From: Stramonita haemastoma
Taxonomy: Eukaryota > Mollusca > Gastropoda > Neogastropoda > Muricidae
Length of the DNA: 20,000 nucleotides
Direction of reading: 5' to 3'
Assembly: GCA_030674155.1 (NCBI GenBank)
Contig: CM060326.1
Coordinates: 18,684,971-18,704,970, forward strand
Shown piece after piece: positions 1 through 8,164 of the stretch (position 1 is the stretch's first letter; every line of letters starts with the position of its first letter). The position numbers were made by a program, and so were the translations under genes. The notes beneath the pieces were generated by a model. The model did no database searches. It saw only the letters and a list, made by a program, of their open reading frames with translations, and had not been told where the DNA came from.

Positions 1-390
1 CAACAATCTGTATGTGTACAAGAGGAAAGGGAATGTGAAAATGGTATGACAAAATGTGCCATAGTGGTTAGTACTTGTAGCTAAAAAAGAAATAAGATCC
101 TAATCTTGTTTTATATCATTTTTCCTTCTAAGTACTGTACTTGGCTGTGTATCAGTTGTTGAATGCTGTAGGAGTGGAATATTTTGTTTCAAATGGATAA
201 GGAGTGAGTAATGTCAAGTAGATCCTCTGTCTTTCTCTTTTAAGCTGAATGGATTAAAAAAAAAAAAGGTTCTAAGCAATAAACTTGGTTTGTTTTCTAT
301 CTCTTTCATTGCTATCATCTTTATGTATTCATTTAGTGTAATACCACTGCACTGTTTTACCCGAGGAGGCAGCAAAGCTGTTGCTAGTGA
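1..390. other. AT-rich sequence without a recognisable gene
   Basis: No open frame with coding character and no known repeat is visible here. An AATAAA hexamer sits near 279 on the plus strand, just after a short A run. It could be a polyadenylation signal of something ending here, but nothing upstream in the window supports a transcript. Confidence 0.4.
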
Positions 391-395
391 CCCCC

Positions 396-440
<45 letters not shown>
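391..440. repeat. C16 run followed by (TC)17 microsatellite
   Basis: Sixteen C residues (391-406) pass directly into 17 TC dinucleotides (407-440). The open frames across this tract encode only Pro and Leu/Ser runs and are artefacts. Confidence 0.95.
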
Positions 441-444
<4 letters not shown>

Positions 445-734
445 AAGAAATCCCTTGCAGTATATCAGTAGACCAGTATATTGAAAAAATCAAACAACCC
501 AAACACATAATTTGTACAGAAAGTTACCAGACCAAAATACAAGGAAAAAAACCCCAGCAAAAACAATGCAGTAAAACGACAGATTGAAATAACGTTAGCA
601 AAACAACGCACAGCAAATGAAAATATTGAATGTGAAGAGAGTGAAAGTCAAAATAATGAAAAAGTGAAGTTCGTTCTCTCCAGAACAGGAATCCTGTTAT
701 CGCATTTTCTGTCGTCAGGGTTGGTAGGGAGAAA

Positions 735-1045
735 TATACGTTGGTGGTTGAACAGGTCAACATGAAAATTCACTTACACACTTGTGCCTGCCTGCCTGCC
801 TGCCTGCCTTCCTGCTTGTCTGGCAAGAGAGGGAAAATAAATGAGACACCGTCGCTTCTTCCCAAACTTCTCCCCATCTTTACACATCGCCAACAGGCCA
901 GCCAATCAAATCACGACCTGCTTTGTCATGTGGGTGACGTCATAAGAGTGAGTACTCTTTGACGTAAGTGGAGCAGCCTCTCGTTTATGGATTAGGGACG
1001 TCATTTTGAGAGAGTGATGTCATTTGTCTTCACGTCATCTGCAAA
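735..1045 (-). promoter_or_regulatory. CRE module copy A (putative promoter plus first exon with splice donor, minus strand)
   Basis: This is one of five related segments in the window. Read on the minus strand it contains TGATGTCA (1015-1022), GACGTCA (997-1003), a TGACGTAA-type site (960-967) and a full palindromic TGACGTCA (935-942). Then follows an inverted CCAAT (ATTGG) box at about 902-906. A GTAAGTG donor-like heptamer lies at 771-777, followed by the conserved intron-like stretch shared with the other copies. A (CCTG)n microsatellite (about 786-811) lies in what would be the exon. TGACGTCA is the CREB/ATF bZIP consensus, and GTAAGTG after G is close to the consensus 5' splice site. 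That this is a promoter and exon is inference from the order and conservation of these sites. Confidence 0.45.
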
Positions 1046-1113
1046 TTGAAAGCTTGAGGACTATGGGGTCTCTTAGTCCAGTATCAGTTTTGACAGGGGC
1101 CACAGAGAGAGAG

Positions 1114-1141
1114 AACTCAGAACTCAGAACTCAGAACTCAG
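1114..1141 (-). repeat. LINE 3' tail: four tandem AACTCAG heptamers (CTGAGTT on the element strand)
   Basis: Four perfect 7-bp units occupy 1114-1141, directly beyond the LINE 3' UTR. They are followed on the lower-coordinate side by a short GA-rich stretch. Short tandem 3' tails are typical of several non-LTR clades and mark the retrotransposition end. One unit may belong to the target-site duplication, because a single AACTCAG also occurs at 7035-7041, just outside the opposite end. Confidence 0.75.
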
Positions 1142-1486
1142 AAATTTAATGTACATCGGCCTTGGGCCACAATACATATGGTTGGTGTGGGAATGTTGAC
1201 AAGTGTCCCGCAATGGGCAAAACTCAAAAATACATCATAATTATCATGTTCAATTCCTTTGAAAAATCGTAAAGCCAAAGCACATACTATACATAAAAGG
1301 GCATTTGTATCAAACACAATCACAATTTTATCTAGATATACCTTTCGTATGTCTGTGAAGAAAAAAGAAAAAAGACATGGCTTCTTAAATCATAACCAAA
1401 TGGGAACCATTATCTTTGTTAATGCATATGCTACATATATTTATCACAAGGTGGTAGCTGCTATCTTCCTTTGTAAGTTAACTATC
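1142..1486 (-). other. 3' untranslated region of the LINE
   Basis: This stretch lies between the reverse-transcriptase stop codon (TAG at 1487-1489, minus strand) and the heptamer tail. It is AT-rich, and no conserved open frame is visible. In this class of element, the 3' UTR end and tail are what the reverse transcriptase recognises on its own RNA. Confidence 0.7.
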
Positions 1487-3088
1487 CTAATACAGTGATT
1501 TCTTTCTCTTATTGATGGCGTGAAAAATAAATCTAGACAAACTGTAATTTCTGTTGGTGTTTTCTGCTTTAAGAAGATCGTGTAAAGGTGTGTCCACACA
1601 ATTACTTAAAAATTTGACTCTTAAATCACTATACATGAAACATTCATAAAGGAAATGGTGTTCATCTTCAACTTTTGGTTTACAAAATGGACATTCTTTA
1701 GTTTGGTTCCGTTCACTATATCGATGTACATTGTTATTAAGTGGCAAAGCATTACATCTCACCTGTGACACAGCAACTCTAAAGCAGTAACTATCTAACT
1801 GTAGAATATATTCTTCTTTACCAAATGTTGTTTTGAAACTCCTGTAGCTGTCATACCTGTCTCGGTCCCTAACTGTGCTATACCATTCTTGGATAAATAA
1901 ATCAATCAGTCTCTGTTTAAATAAACGTAAGAAAGCTTTAACATCACCTACTCCCTGTTGAAGCCAAACAAAGCTGAATCCTGTATCACAAAGAATTTGT
2001 CTTATCTTAGTAACCCAGCAGTTCTTTCCAGATTTATCCATGTCAAGCAACATTTGATAAGCATTATAAGGTAATCTGTCGGGATTCATTTGTAAAAGTT
2101 TAAACCAATATCTAAGAGCATTTCTATAGGAGTTGATATAGAGAGGGTATCTTCCAAGCTCGCCATATATCATTTTATTTGGAGTTTTCAATGGTACACC
2201 CAAAAATCTCTTACAGGCAATCATGTGAACTTTCTCTATATGTTCCAATTTATGTAACCCCCATATTTCAGATGAGTATAGTAGAATTGGCTGTATTTTG
2301 ATATCAAAGATCTTGAAAAATGTTTCAGCATTAATTTCTTTATATTTATTGAAAACCCTATTTAGTTCTACAACAGCTTTCTTTCCCTTTGTCACAAGGT
2401 GATCTGTGCCTAGCTTAGCACTAAGTTTTGTTGTAAAATTAAACCCCAAATAGCAATATTTGTTCACCACTTCTAATTTGAAATTATCGAAAACCCATTG
2501 TTCTTTTTTTCCAAGAAAACCCCCTTTTCTAAAGACCATTACTTTACTTTTTTCAGAATTAACATTTAATTGCAAATCATCACAACAAGATTTCAATACA
2601 TTCAATTGGTTTTGTAAACCTCCAGGAGTACTTGAAATAAGAACCACATCATCTGCAAAAAGTAAAATGAAGACTTCCATAATGTCAGGTACTAGCTGTA
2701 TTCCATGTTTACCTTTCTTATTTATAGACTCAGATAAATGGTTAATAAATATCGAAAAAAGAGTAGGGCTTAACACACATCCTTGTCTCACACCAATGGG
2801 GCATTCAAAATATTCAGACAATTCACCGTTTGCACGTATACATGAAAATAATGTTTGATACATAGCTGACATTGCTGCAAGAAACTTTCCCTTTACTCCC
2901 TGATTTTGGATGCATTCTATAAGTAAATTATGTTTAACAGAATCAAACGCTTTTTTGAAGTCTATAAATGCAACATATAATTTTCGACCTTTCTTATTCA
3001 TGTACTTCTGAACAAATGCATGCAGGTTAAAGATCTGATCAATAGTGGAGTACTTTTTTCTGAAGCCTGCCTGATTTTCAGATATCAT
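1487..3088 (-). CDS. LINE ORF2, C-terminal part: reverse transcriptase core, connection region and CCHC motif
   Basis: This 533-residue open frame carries most of a LINE reverse transcriptase. Motif A is YVAFIDFKKAFDSV (about 38-51), motif B is GVRQGCVLSP (99-108), and the catalytic FADD is at 144-147. A YLGF motif follows. The C terminus has CPFCKPKVEDEHHFLYEC (466-483), a CX2C...H...C nucleic-acid-binding knuckle common in CR1/Jockey-group and related LINEs. All metal-binding Asp residues are present. The frame opens at an ATG (3088-3086) that overlaps the TGA ending the upstream frame. However, residues 1-20 (ISENQAGFRKKYSTIDQIF) are internal RT sequence, so this is not a natural N terminus. 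The enzyme would copy the element RNA at a nicked chromosomal site. As it stands this part is separated from the endonuclease by a one-base frame break. Confidence 0.93.
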   Translation of the reverse strand: MISENQAGFRKKYSTIDQIFNLHAFVQKYMNKKGRKLYVAFIDFKKAFDSVKHNLLIECIQNQGVKGKFLAAMSAMYQTLFSCIRANGELSEYFECPIGVRQGCVLSPTLFSIFINHLSESINKKGKHGIQLVPDIMEVFILLFADDVVLISSTPGGLQNQLNVLKSCCDDLQLNVNSEKSKVMVFRKGGFLGKKEQWVFDNFKLEVVNKYCYLGFNFTTKLSAKLGTDHLVTKGKKAVVELNRVFNKYKEINAETFFKIFDIKIQPILLYSSEIWGLHKLEHIEKVHMIACKRFLGVPLKTPNKMIYGELGRYPLYINSYRNALRYWFKLLQMNPDRLPYNAYQMLLDMDKSGKNCWVTKIRQILCDTGFSFVWLQQGVGDVKAFLRLFKQRLIDLFIQEWYSTVRDRDRYDSYRSFKTTFGKEEYILQLDSYCFRVAVSQVRCNALPLNNNVHRYSERNQTKECPFCKPKVEDEHHFLYECFMYSDLRVKFLSNCVDTPLHDLLKAENTNRNYSLSRFIFHAINKRKKSLY

Positions 3089-3091
3089 TTC
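3085..3091 (-). other. Frame break inside the reverse transcriptase (ATGA overlap)
   Basis: The upstream frame ends at TGA (3087-3085), while the downstream RT frame reads ATG (3088-3086). The change is therefore -1. The protein on both sides is well-conserved RT sequence with no missing residues if one base is allowed for, so a single-base deletion near the AAA is the simplest cause. No X-XXY-YYZ slippery heptamer is present. Confidence 0.8.
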
Positions 3092-5010
3092 GTTATTTCA
3101 AGCCAAGAATACAGCCTATTGTTTAATATTGAAGTAAAACACTTGGATAAGATACTCAACAAAGAGATTCCCCTATAATTGTCCACGTTATTAGGATCCC
3201 CCTTCTTAAAAATGGGAACTATGATAGCCTTAGCCCAGGCTTGTGGGTAAATACCTTTGTCAAAAATAGTATTGAATAAATTTATAAGAAAACCATGTAC
3301 CTCTTGGCCTCCATTCTTCAACATTTCAGCAGTTATTTCATCAAGGCCACTTGCCTTGCCACATTTCAATTTGTCTATTGCTCTTTTCAGCTCTTCTTCT
3401 GAAATTTTTTGGTTAAGTTCATGGTCTGTTTCTTCTAATAGGTCTATATCGCTGTGACAGTGGTTAAAGCTAGAACTTCTGTTGCTTTGAAAAACAAACT
3501 TGAAATGGTTGACCCAATCAGCTGTTTCTATATTGTTCTTGAAAAGAGTTCTATTACCACACCCCATGTTTTTTAACTCTCTCCAAAAATTTGGAGAATC
3601 AGAAATATTGTTAACTAAGCTTTCAGCCTTTAATTTTCTGAAGTTTTGTCTTTTTGTCTTCAGTAGCTTTTTGTACATTTTCCTTGCCTGCACATAACCA
3701 ATTCTATCGTCTTCCTGCCTAGTCCTTCTAAATTGCCTTAAAGTGCTTCTTACTGTCTTTTTTGCTTCCCTACAGTCTCTATCAAACCATTCAGATCTCT
3801 TTCTCTGCCCTTTGCGAAATTTAACATACATACACTTGCTGGCTTCAGTTAAACATTCTATAAATATCGACAAAGCTCTATCAACATCAAAGTGTAACAA
3901 ATTCAGAGCATCTGCTATTCTATTTTTGCTGTCGTCACTTCTTAATACACTAATAAAATTGTCATTTTTTGTATCATCCCATCTAAGTTTTTCTACAATA
4001 GATGTACTTTCTTCTATGTCCCTGGTTCTATTATAATCATCAATTATGTTATTCTTCTGTTTCATTTTCATAACAACAGGCAAATGATCCGATTCTGATA
4101 TGTTTTTTACATCAACAGCAGTAATATCAATCAATGCAAGCAGTTCACAAGACATAACAAAATAGTCTATGGTACTTGCCCCAGAACCTGCAATATAAGT
4201 ATAACTACCATCAAAATCATATTTACATAAACCATTCAAAATTACACAATCAAACATATTACAAACCTCAAGTAATTGGTTTCCAAAAGTATTTGTGAGA
4301 AGGTCATCTGACTGTCTAGAAAATTCATAAACAGAGCTAGTAATATCAGGTTTGTGAAAGTTGAAATCATCAACATCAAAAGAATAGTTATAACTGGCTG
4401 TCCTTGCATTAAGGTCACCTGTAAGTAGAATATGAAAACTGCCATAAAACTCCTGCATATCTAATATAGTCTGTTCCAGTACTTCTAAACCAAATCCATT
4501 ATGCTGATCTCTCCAGTGAACAGAGTCGTGAGGTGGAATGTATGTACATATAAACATGATATGGTGGTCAGTGGAAAACATGTCTTTGTGAACTTTAATA
4601 ATAACTGCATGTTCATTTTTATCTGCAATCTGCTCAATGTATGTTTCAAACTTTTTTCTAACCATAACAATAATTCCTCCTGAATATCTTCCATGGTGTG
4701 ATAACTTCCTAGCCTTTAGTGTAAAAATGACATAATCATCAAATAACGGTGAAGAAAAATCAGTAGCAATGAAAGTCTCCGTTAAACAAATGAAGTCATG
4801 TAACAAAAGAAAGTCAATGAAATCATCATTTTCCAGTTTGTCGAGCAAACCATTGACATTATAATTCAAAAACTCAAATTGGGGATTATTTACAGTATGT
4901 ACATCCAAAGCTGTTCCTCTATTAAAGGCATTTTGCTGAGGAATCCTTGCTGACCTGCAAGGTGAGTTGTCTCTGCTGATATTACGAGACACAGTGACCC
5001 GGCCGAATCC
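3085..5010 (-). CDS. LINE ORF2, N-terminal part: APE-type endonuclease plus RT fingers; no usable AUG
   Basis: The open frame runs from the codon after the ORF1 UAG to a TGA at 3085-3087. Counting residue 1 at the GTG at 4992, the endonuclease motifs are YNVNG (44-48), TE (71-72), GDLNA (192-196), STIDY (273-277) and SDH (301-303). This is the full set of metal-binding and catalytic positions of the exonuclease/endonuclease/phosphatase fold. The tail has RT finger motifs (VPIFKKGD, YRGISLL), and the frame closes at WLEITK. The first in-frame AUG is at 4665-4663, after the YNVNG and TE motifs, so AUG initiation would yield a dead endonuclease. The frame is the same as that of ORF1, which points to read-through of the UAG or to a single ancestral ORF. 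The product would nick target DNA to prime reverse transcription. Confidence 0.92.
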   Translation of the reverse strand, partial: GFGRVTVSRNISRDNSPCRSARIPQQNAFNRGTALDVHTVNNPQFEFLNYNVNGLLDKLENDDFIDFLLLHDFICLTETFIATDFSSPLFDDYVIFTLKARKLSHHGRYSGGIIVMVRKKFETYIEQIADKNEHAVIIKVHKDMFSTDHHIMFICTYIPPHDSVHWRDQHNGFGLEVLEQTILDMQEFYGSFHILLTGDLNARTASYNYSFDVDDFNFHKPDITSSVYEFSRQSDDLLTNTFGNQLLEVCNMFDCVILNGLCKYDFDGSYTYIAGSGASTIDYFVMSCELLALIDITAVDVKNISESDHLPVVMKMKQKNNIIDDYNRTRDIEESTSIVEKLRWDDTKNDNFISVLRSDDSKNRIADALNLLHFDVDRALSIFIECLTEASKCMYVKFRKGQRKRSEWFDRDCREAKKTVRSTLRQFRRTRQEDDRIGYVQARKMYKKLLKTKRQNFRKLKAESLVNNISDSPNFWRELKNMGCGNRTLFKNNIETADWVNHFKFVFQSNRSSSFNHCHSDIDLLEETDHELNQKISEEELKRAIDKLKCGKASGLDEITAEMLKNGGQEVHGFLINLFNTIFDKGIYPQAWAKAIIVPIFKKGDPNNVDNYRGISLLSILSKCFTSILNNRLYSWLEITK

Positions 5011-5013
5011 CTA
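4945..5013 (-). promoter_or_regulatory. In-frame UAG between ORF1 and ORF2 with two downstream hairpins (possible read-through signal)
   Basis: The stop UAG (5013-5011) is followed by GGA. Nineteen bases after it starts a perfect 6-bp stem, TGTCTC/GAGACA in plus-strand order (4968-4973 with 4986-4991, 12-nt loop). A second perfect stem, CCTTGC/GCAAGG, follows (4945-4950 with 4957-4962, 6-nt loop). A UAG followed by G and then RNA structure is the arrangement of known retroviral read-through sites. Whether it works here is inference. Confidence 0.4.
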
Positions 5014-6915
5014 TTTTTTGTTTTGTGGCCCAGTGTTTGGCTTTTTATCATTTTTGTGTTTATTCCCTGAGCACCCTTCCTTCTCTTTGGAGCCATCAGA
5101 TGATGCTGCTCTCCTTAGGGAATCCAGAATACTACTCTGGCTACCTGCCCTGTTGGTCATGGCAGTTTTTTGCTGTTGACCTGACTGCTTGAGATATGCA
5201 GTACGCCTTTTAGGCCTGTCCTGCATAGTTGCCCTAGTGGGTGTGATTTTCTGGGTGTCATTACCTTTACATCTTTCAGGCTGCCTATCTTCTACTGTGG
5301 CTTGTTGTTGTAAACTATCCTGTGTCTCTGCATGAGCAGTACAACCATGGCCACCAGGAGTGACCAGATTTTCAATGTTGTCATTATCATAGGCGCTGCT
5401 ATGTTCTAATACAGGGTTGTCTGTTTTGTCTTGATCTGGATATTGAATCTCTATTTCAGGTTGTTGGGCACTGTTGAAAGCCCTGTCAATGTCATCGTCT
5501 TTCCTACTATCTGACTCATTGTTTGTCATTTGTTTGTCAGAATCATCTAAAGCCAGATTGAGAGCATGTGTGTTACTGCTGTCACTTGTTATGTCATCAA
5601 TGTTGTCGTCTTGGTCAGTCTTGTTGTGCACAAAGTCAACATTTAAAACAGTATGATCATATATGTCAGCAGCTTTGCCTTTTCCTGTTTGTCCTCTAAC
5701 ATCACTATGCTTTTGTGCTTTACTGACATAGTTTTTAACATGCAAGTGCTGGACACTCTGTCTCTGACCAATGCCTGGGGAGTGTCTGAGACTTGTCTTC
5801 TTGTTGGGCTGACTCCCTTTGTCCAGCTTATCAGAGGACACATTACTGTCTTTGTTTTCTGGTCTTCCTTGTTTAGTCACTTCACAGTATGATCGAGTAC
5901 CTGGGACCGCAGGTCTTTGGTTGCATTGCTGTCCTGGGGGATATTCCTGTCTTCCCCATGCACCATCTGTACTTTCCGCTTGAGGCATGTTGATGCTAGC
6001 TTCATTACAGTCTTTTGAATGGTGTCGTAGGTTGCCATTCGGTGGATGACCAGGGTCCCTCTGCTCCACTTCACGAACTGATGGGGCATCAGTTCTTCCT
6101 GGCTGCCCTTGGTAGCTGCGACTGGCACCTCCTCTGTTGGTGGACCAACTCCTGCCTCCGAAGTTCTGTCTGCTCGGAAAGTAGTGTTGATCCTCCCTGC
6201 TGAAAGCTCTGTCATCAGGGTGAAGCGGGTGGGGAGGATGGACTTGACGTCTATCCTTGATTTGCAGTTTGCCATTATAGATGTAGGCAATCTTGCCTTG
6301 ATTACGGTGGAAATTCACCATTTCCCTTTGATGGTAAGTGAGATCAGAGGCCACTTTGATCCCATCCTGCCTCAGATTGTCTCTAAGCTGTCTGTTGCTA
6401 AGCACCGCCATTTTGTCTGCCCAATGACAGAATTTCACGAGAATTGGTCTAGGGGAGTTTCCCTGGGGACGAGGCTTACCTAGCCGGAAGGCCTTCACAA
6501 AATCTTCCTGTCGCCATGTGTTCACAGAGTCAAAAAAATTCAGCATATCAGTAACAATGTCTGTTGTTGTACTGCTGTCTTCTCTTTTGTTTTCTTCTAC
6601 GTTTATAAATAAAAGGTTGCATGCTTTGGAATCTTGCTCCATCTGTTCTTGATTGTGTTCCATTTTCTGAACCCTGTCCATCAGCATCTGTTTTTCTTCT
6701 TTCAAATCTTCTATTTCTTCCCTGTTTTCTTCTACACATTTTTTCACATTACCTAACTCTTCTAATACACGTTTGAAATTACTGTCAAGCTGTACAAACT
6801 TTTCATCAATGGTGGTTTTTATGTATGACGACTGAAGCTGTAGTTCTTGGTGAATTTGCTTAAAGCGCCAGTCAAAAAAATACATTAAGTTGGGTTGTTG
6901 ATCTTGTTCCATCAT
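5011..6915 (-). CDS. LINE ORF1 protein: coiled coil, RRM-like RNA-binding domain, long disordered tail
   Basis: I take the tandem ATG at 6915-6910 as the start, giving 634 residues. The frame is open further upstream but without ATG, and there it runs through poly-Phe encoded by a homopolymer. Residues about 22-96 form a charged heptad-like coiled coil (EELGNVKKCVEENREEIEDL). Residues about 98-165 resemble the L1-type ORF1p RRM (NLLFINVEEN, FRLGKP, RPILVKF). Residues about 166-222 fit the small C-terminal domain that follows it. Residues 223-634 are hydrophilic, rich in Gln, Asp, Ser, Asn and Pro, and look disordered. No CCHC knuckles are present. Such proteins trimerise, coat the element RNA and act as nucleic-acid chaperones. 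At 634 residues it is much longer than L1 ORF1p because of the tail, which would serve as a linker if the UAG is read through. Confidence 0.85.
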   Translation of the reverse strand: MMEQDQQPNLMYFFDWRFKQIHQELQLQSSYIKTTIDEKFVQLDSNFKRVLEELGNVKKCVEENREEIEDLKEEKQMLMDRVQKMEHNQEQMEQDSKACNLLFINVEENKREDSSTTTDIVTDMLNFFDSVNTWRQEDFVKAFRLGKPRPQGNSPRPILVKFCHWADKMAVLSNRQLRDNLRQDGIKVASDLTYHQREMVNFHRNQGKIAYIYNGKLQIKDRRQVHPPHPLHPDDRAFSREDQHYFPSRQNFGGRSWSTNRGGASRSYQGQPGRTDAPSVREVEQRDPGHPPNGNLRHHSKDCNEASINMPQAESTDGAWGRQEYPPGQQCNQRPAVPGTRSYCEVTKQGRPENKDSNVSSDKLDKGSQPNKKTSLRHSPGIGQRQSVQHLHVKNYVSKAQKHSDVRGQTGKGKAADIYDHTVLNVDFVHNKTDQDDNIDDITSDSSNTHALNLALDDSDKQMTNNESDSRKDDDIDRAFNSAQQPEIEIQYPDQDKTDNPVLEHSSAYDNDNIENLVTPGGHGCTAHAETQDSLQQQATVEDRQPERCKGNDTQKITPTRATMQDRPKRRTAYLKQSGQQQKTAMTNRAGSQSSILDSLRRAASSDGSKEKEGCSGNKHKNDKKPNTGPQNKK

Positions 6916-6972
6916 TTTCAAATTCAAGTACCTGTAGTTGTGTAGTTTGAAAAGAAATTCAAGGGCCTGTTG

Positions 6973-6979
<7 letters not shown>

Positions 6980-7033
<54 letters not shown>
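6980..7033. repeat. Homopolymer of 54 A (54 T on the LINE strand) at the LINE 5' boundary
   Basis: An uninterrupted A54 lies 65 bases upstream of the ORF1 ATG in the LINE sense. Poly(T) at the 5' end is not a normal LINE feature. It could be a 5' UTR tract, a junction product or a pre-existing A tract at the target. Confidence 0.9.
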
Positions 7034-7034
<1 letters not shown>

Positions 7035-7041
7035 AACTCAG

Positions 7042-7383
7042 GCTACTCTGCTTTGGCCTACATGTTCCCAGATCGTAGCCTTGCACTTTCACACGCAAGT
7101 TGCACGTGCAATGATTTTTTTTTTTTAAAGATGCTTTCGGAACAGCTGACGTCTGTTTACATGTATATCACAGATCCTCTTCAGTATCCTTACTAATTCT
7201 TCAGTCACTCGAATTGACCTACCAGTTTATAGCTGGAACTAAACGTTGGCACCAACAGAAACAGATATCCACAAACAGTAACCACACCAAAATTCACGAC
7301 AATACATGTCCTCCAAACATGATAATTTCCTTATTAAAGCAGAGAGCAGCCTGCACACGTCAGCCACCTGTCAACAACCAGGT

Positions 7384-7385
<2 letters not shown>
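7042..7385. other. Unannotated spacer
   Basis: No coding frame, RNA gene or recognised repeat is visible, apart from an oligo(T) run at about 7114-7126. If the LINE's 5' UTR is longer than assumed, part of it could lie here. Confidence 0.4.
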
Positions 7386-7470
<85 letters not shown>

Positions 7471-7471
7471 G
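7386..7471. repeat. (AG)n microsatellite
   Basis: About 43 AG dinucleotides with one GG interruption near 7454. It gives long Glu/Arg or Leu/Ser open frames on both strands, which are artefacts. Confidence 0.95.
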
Positions 7472-7760
7472 ACTGTTGCTGTTCACTGTTGTTCTTCTTC
7501 TTCTTCCTTTCTCTTCTTTCTTCTCTTTTTCTCCTCTTCCTATTTCTCCTTATTCTTCTCCTTCCTTCCATTCTTATTCCACCTCCGTCTATTTTGTTCA
7601 TGTTGTTAATCTTGCTGTTAATGTTGTTTCATTTGCTTTTGTTGCTTGCTAGTTTGTTTATTTGTTGCTGCTGTTATTTGCATCATTATGTCTTGAGGCG
7701 TTCCAATGCTGTTACTTCTCCCTGTTTATTCAGGTGTGTTAATGGCGTTGTATTTTTCAT
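7472..7760. other. Pyrimidine-rich spacer
   Basis: A TTC/CTT-rich low-complexity stretch (about 7490-7600) is followed by TTG-rich sequence. Nothing else is recognisable. Confidence 0.5.
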
Positions 7761-7767
7761 TCATTTT

Positions 7768-8157
7768 CAAACCACTTTAAGCCACGGCAGATTTCTCTGC
7801 GTGAAATTCGGGCTGCTCTCTTTCAGGGAGAGCACGTCGCCACAGGAGCAACACAATGCATTTTATTTTTTTCCTGACTGCATGTGTTTTTGTTTTCCTT
7901 ATCAGAATGGCTTTTTTTCTACAGAATTTTGCCAAACTGCCTTGTTACCGTGGGTTCTTTTACATGCGCTCAATAATTACGTGTAAATCACCGGACTTCG
8001 GTTTATTGCCTCACCCGAAAGACTAGCACCCAGACCACTACTCATGGTCTAATGGATGGGAGAAAAGTTTCGGACCCAAAGAGGGATCAAACCACTGCAC
8101 ACTTCCAACCCGGGACTTTTTGCTTTGTAGGCAGGCGCGTTACCTCTAGACCACCGA
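7768..8157 (-). mobile_element. tRNA-derived SINE, minus strand
   Basis: On the minus strand a tRNA-like head carries a pol III A box, TGGTCTAGAGGT (8153-8142), and a B box, GGTTTGATCCC (8093-8083), about 50 bases downstream. The body follows with blocks I recall from many gastropod genomic sequences: GGTCTGGGTGCTAGTCTTTC, TAAAAGAACCCACGG, GCAAAATTCTGTAGAAA and AGAGCAGCCCGAATTTCACG. The 7-bp direct repeat TCATTTT at 7761-7767 and 8158-8164 is a plausible target-site duplication that sets the ends. It has no coding capacity and would depend on a partner LINE. Family identity rests on memory of the consensus. The SINE nature follows from the A and B boxes and from the flanking repeats. Confidence 0.85.
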
Positions 8158-8164
8158 TCATTTT

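Larger units (their letters stand above)
1114..7034 (-). mobile_element. Nearly full-length APE-type LINE (non-LTR retrotransposon)
   Basis: On the minus strand the order is: ORF1 (coiled coil, RRM-like domain), APE-like endonuclease, reverse transcriptase, CCHC motif, 345-bp 3' UTR, and a short tandem-repeat tail. This is the order of two-ORF LINEs. There is no RNase H domain, no LTR and no integrase. A tail of short tandem repeats instead of poly(A) is known from CR1/L2-type and related clades, and the C-terminal CPFC...EDEHHFLYEC motif also fits that group. The L1-type ORF1 is seen in several clades, so I do not assign one. The 5' boundary is placed at the 54-base poly(A) (plus-strand sense) at 6980-7033 and is uncertain. 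Only two interruptions break about 5.4 kb of coding sequence, so the copy is young or under constraint. Confidence 0.9.

Noticed and set aside
279..284. AATAAA as the polyadenylation signal of a host gene ending near 300
   Set aside because: A hexamer is too common in AT-rich DNA, and no coding sequence lies upstream within the window.
3085..3091. Programmed -1 frameshift in the reverse transcriptase
   Set aside because: There is no slippery heptamer, and the position is inside a catalytic domain. A single-base deletion explains it.
4990..4992. GTG at 4992 as the natural start of ORF2
   Set aside because: Nothing marks this codon as an initiator in an animal mRNA, and the frame stays open up to the UAG. 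It is used here only as a numbering point.
1487..7034. LTR retrotransposon or endogenous retrovirus
   Set aside because: There are no LTRs, protease, RNase H or integrase. The APE-type endonuclease upstream of the RT and the repeat tail identify a non-LTR element.
6916..7098. N-terminal extension of ORF1 through poly-Phe
   Set aside because: It has no ATG (it opens at TTG) and consists largely of a homopolymer. The tandem ATG at 6915-6910 is the better start.
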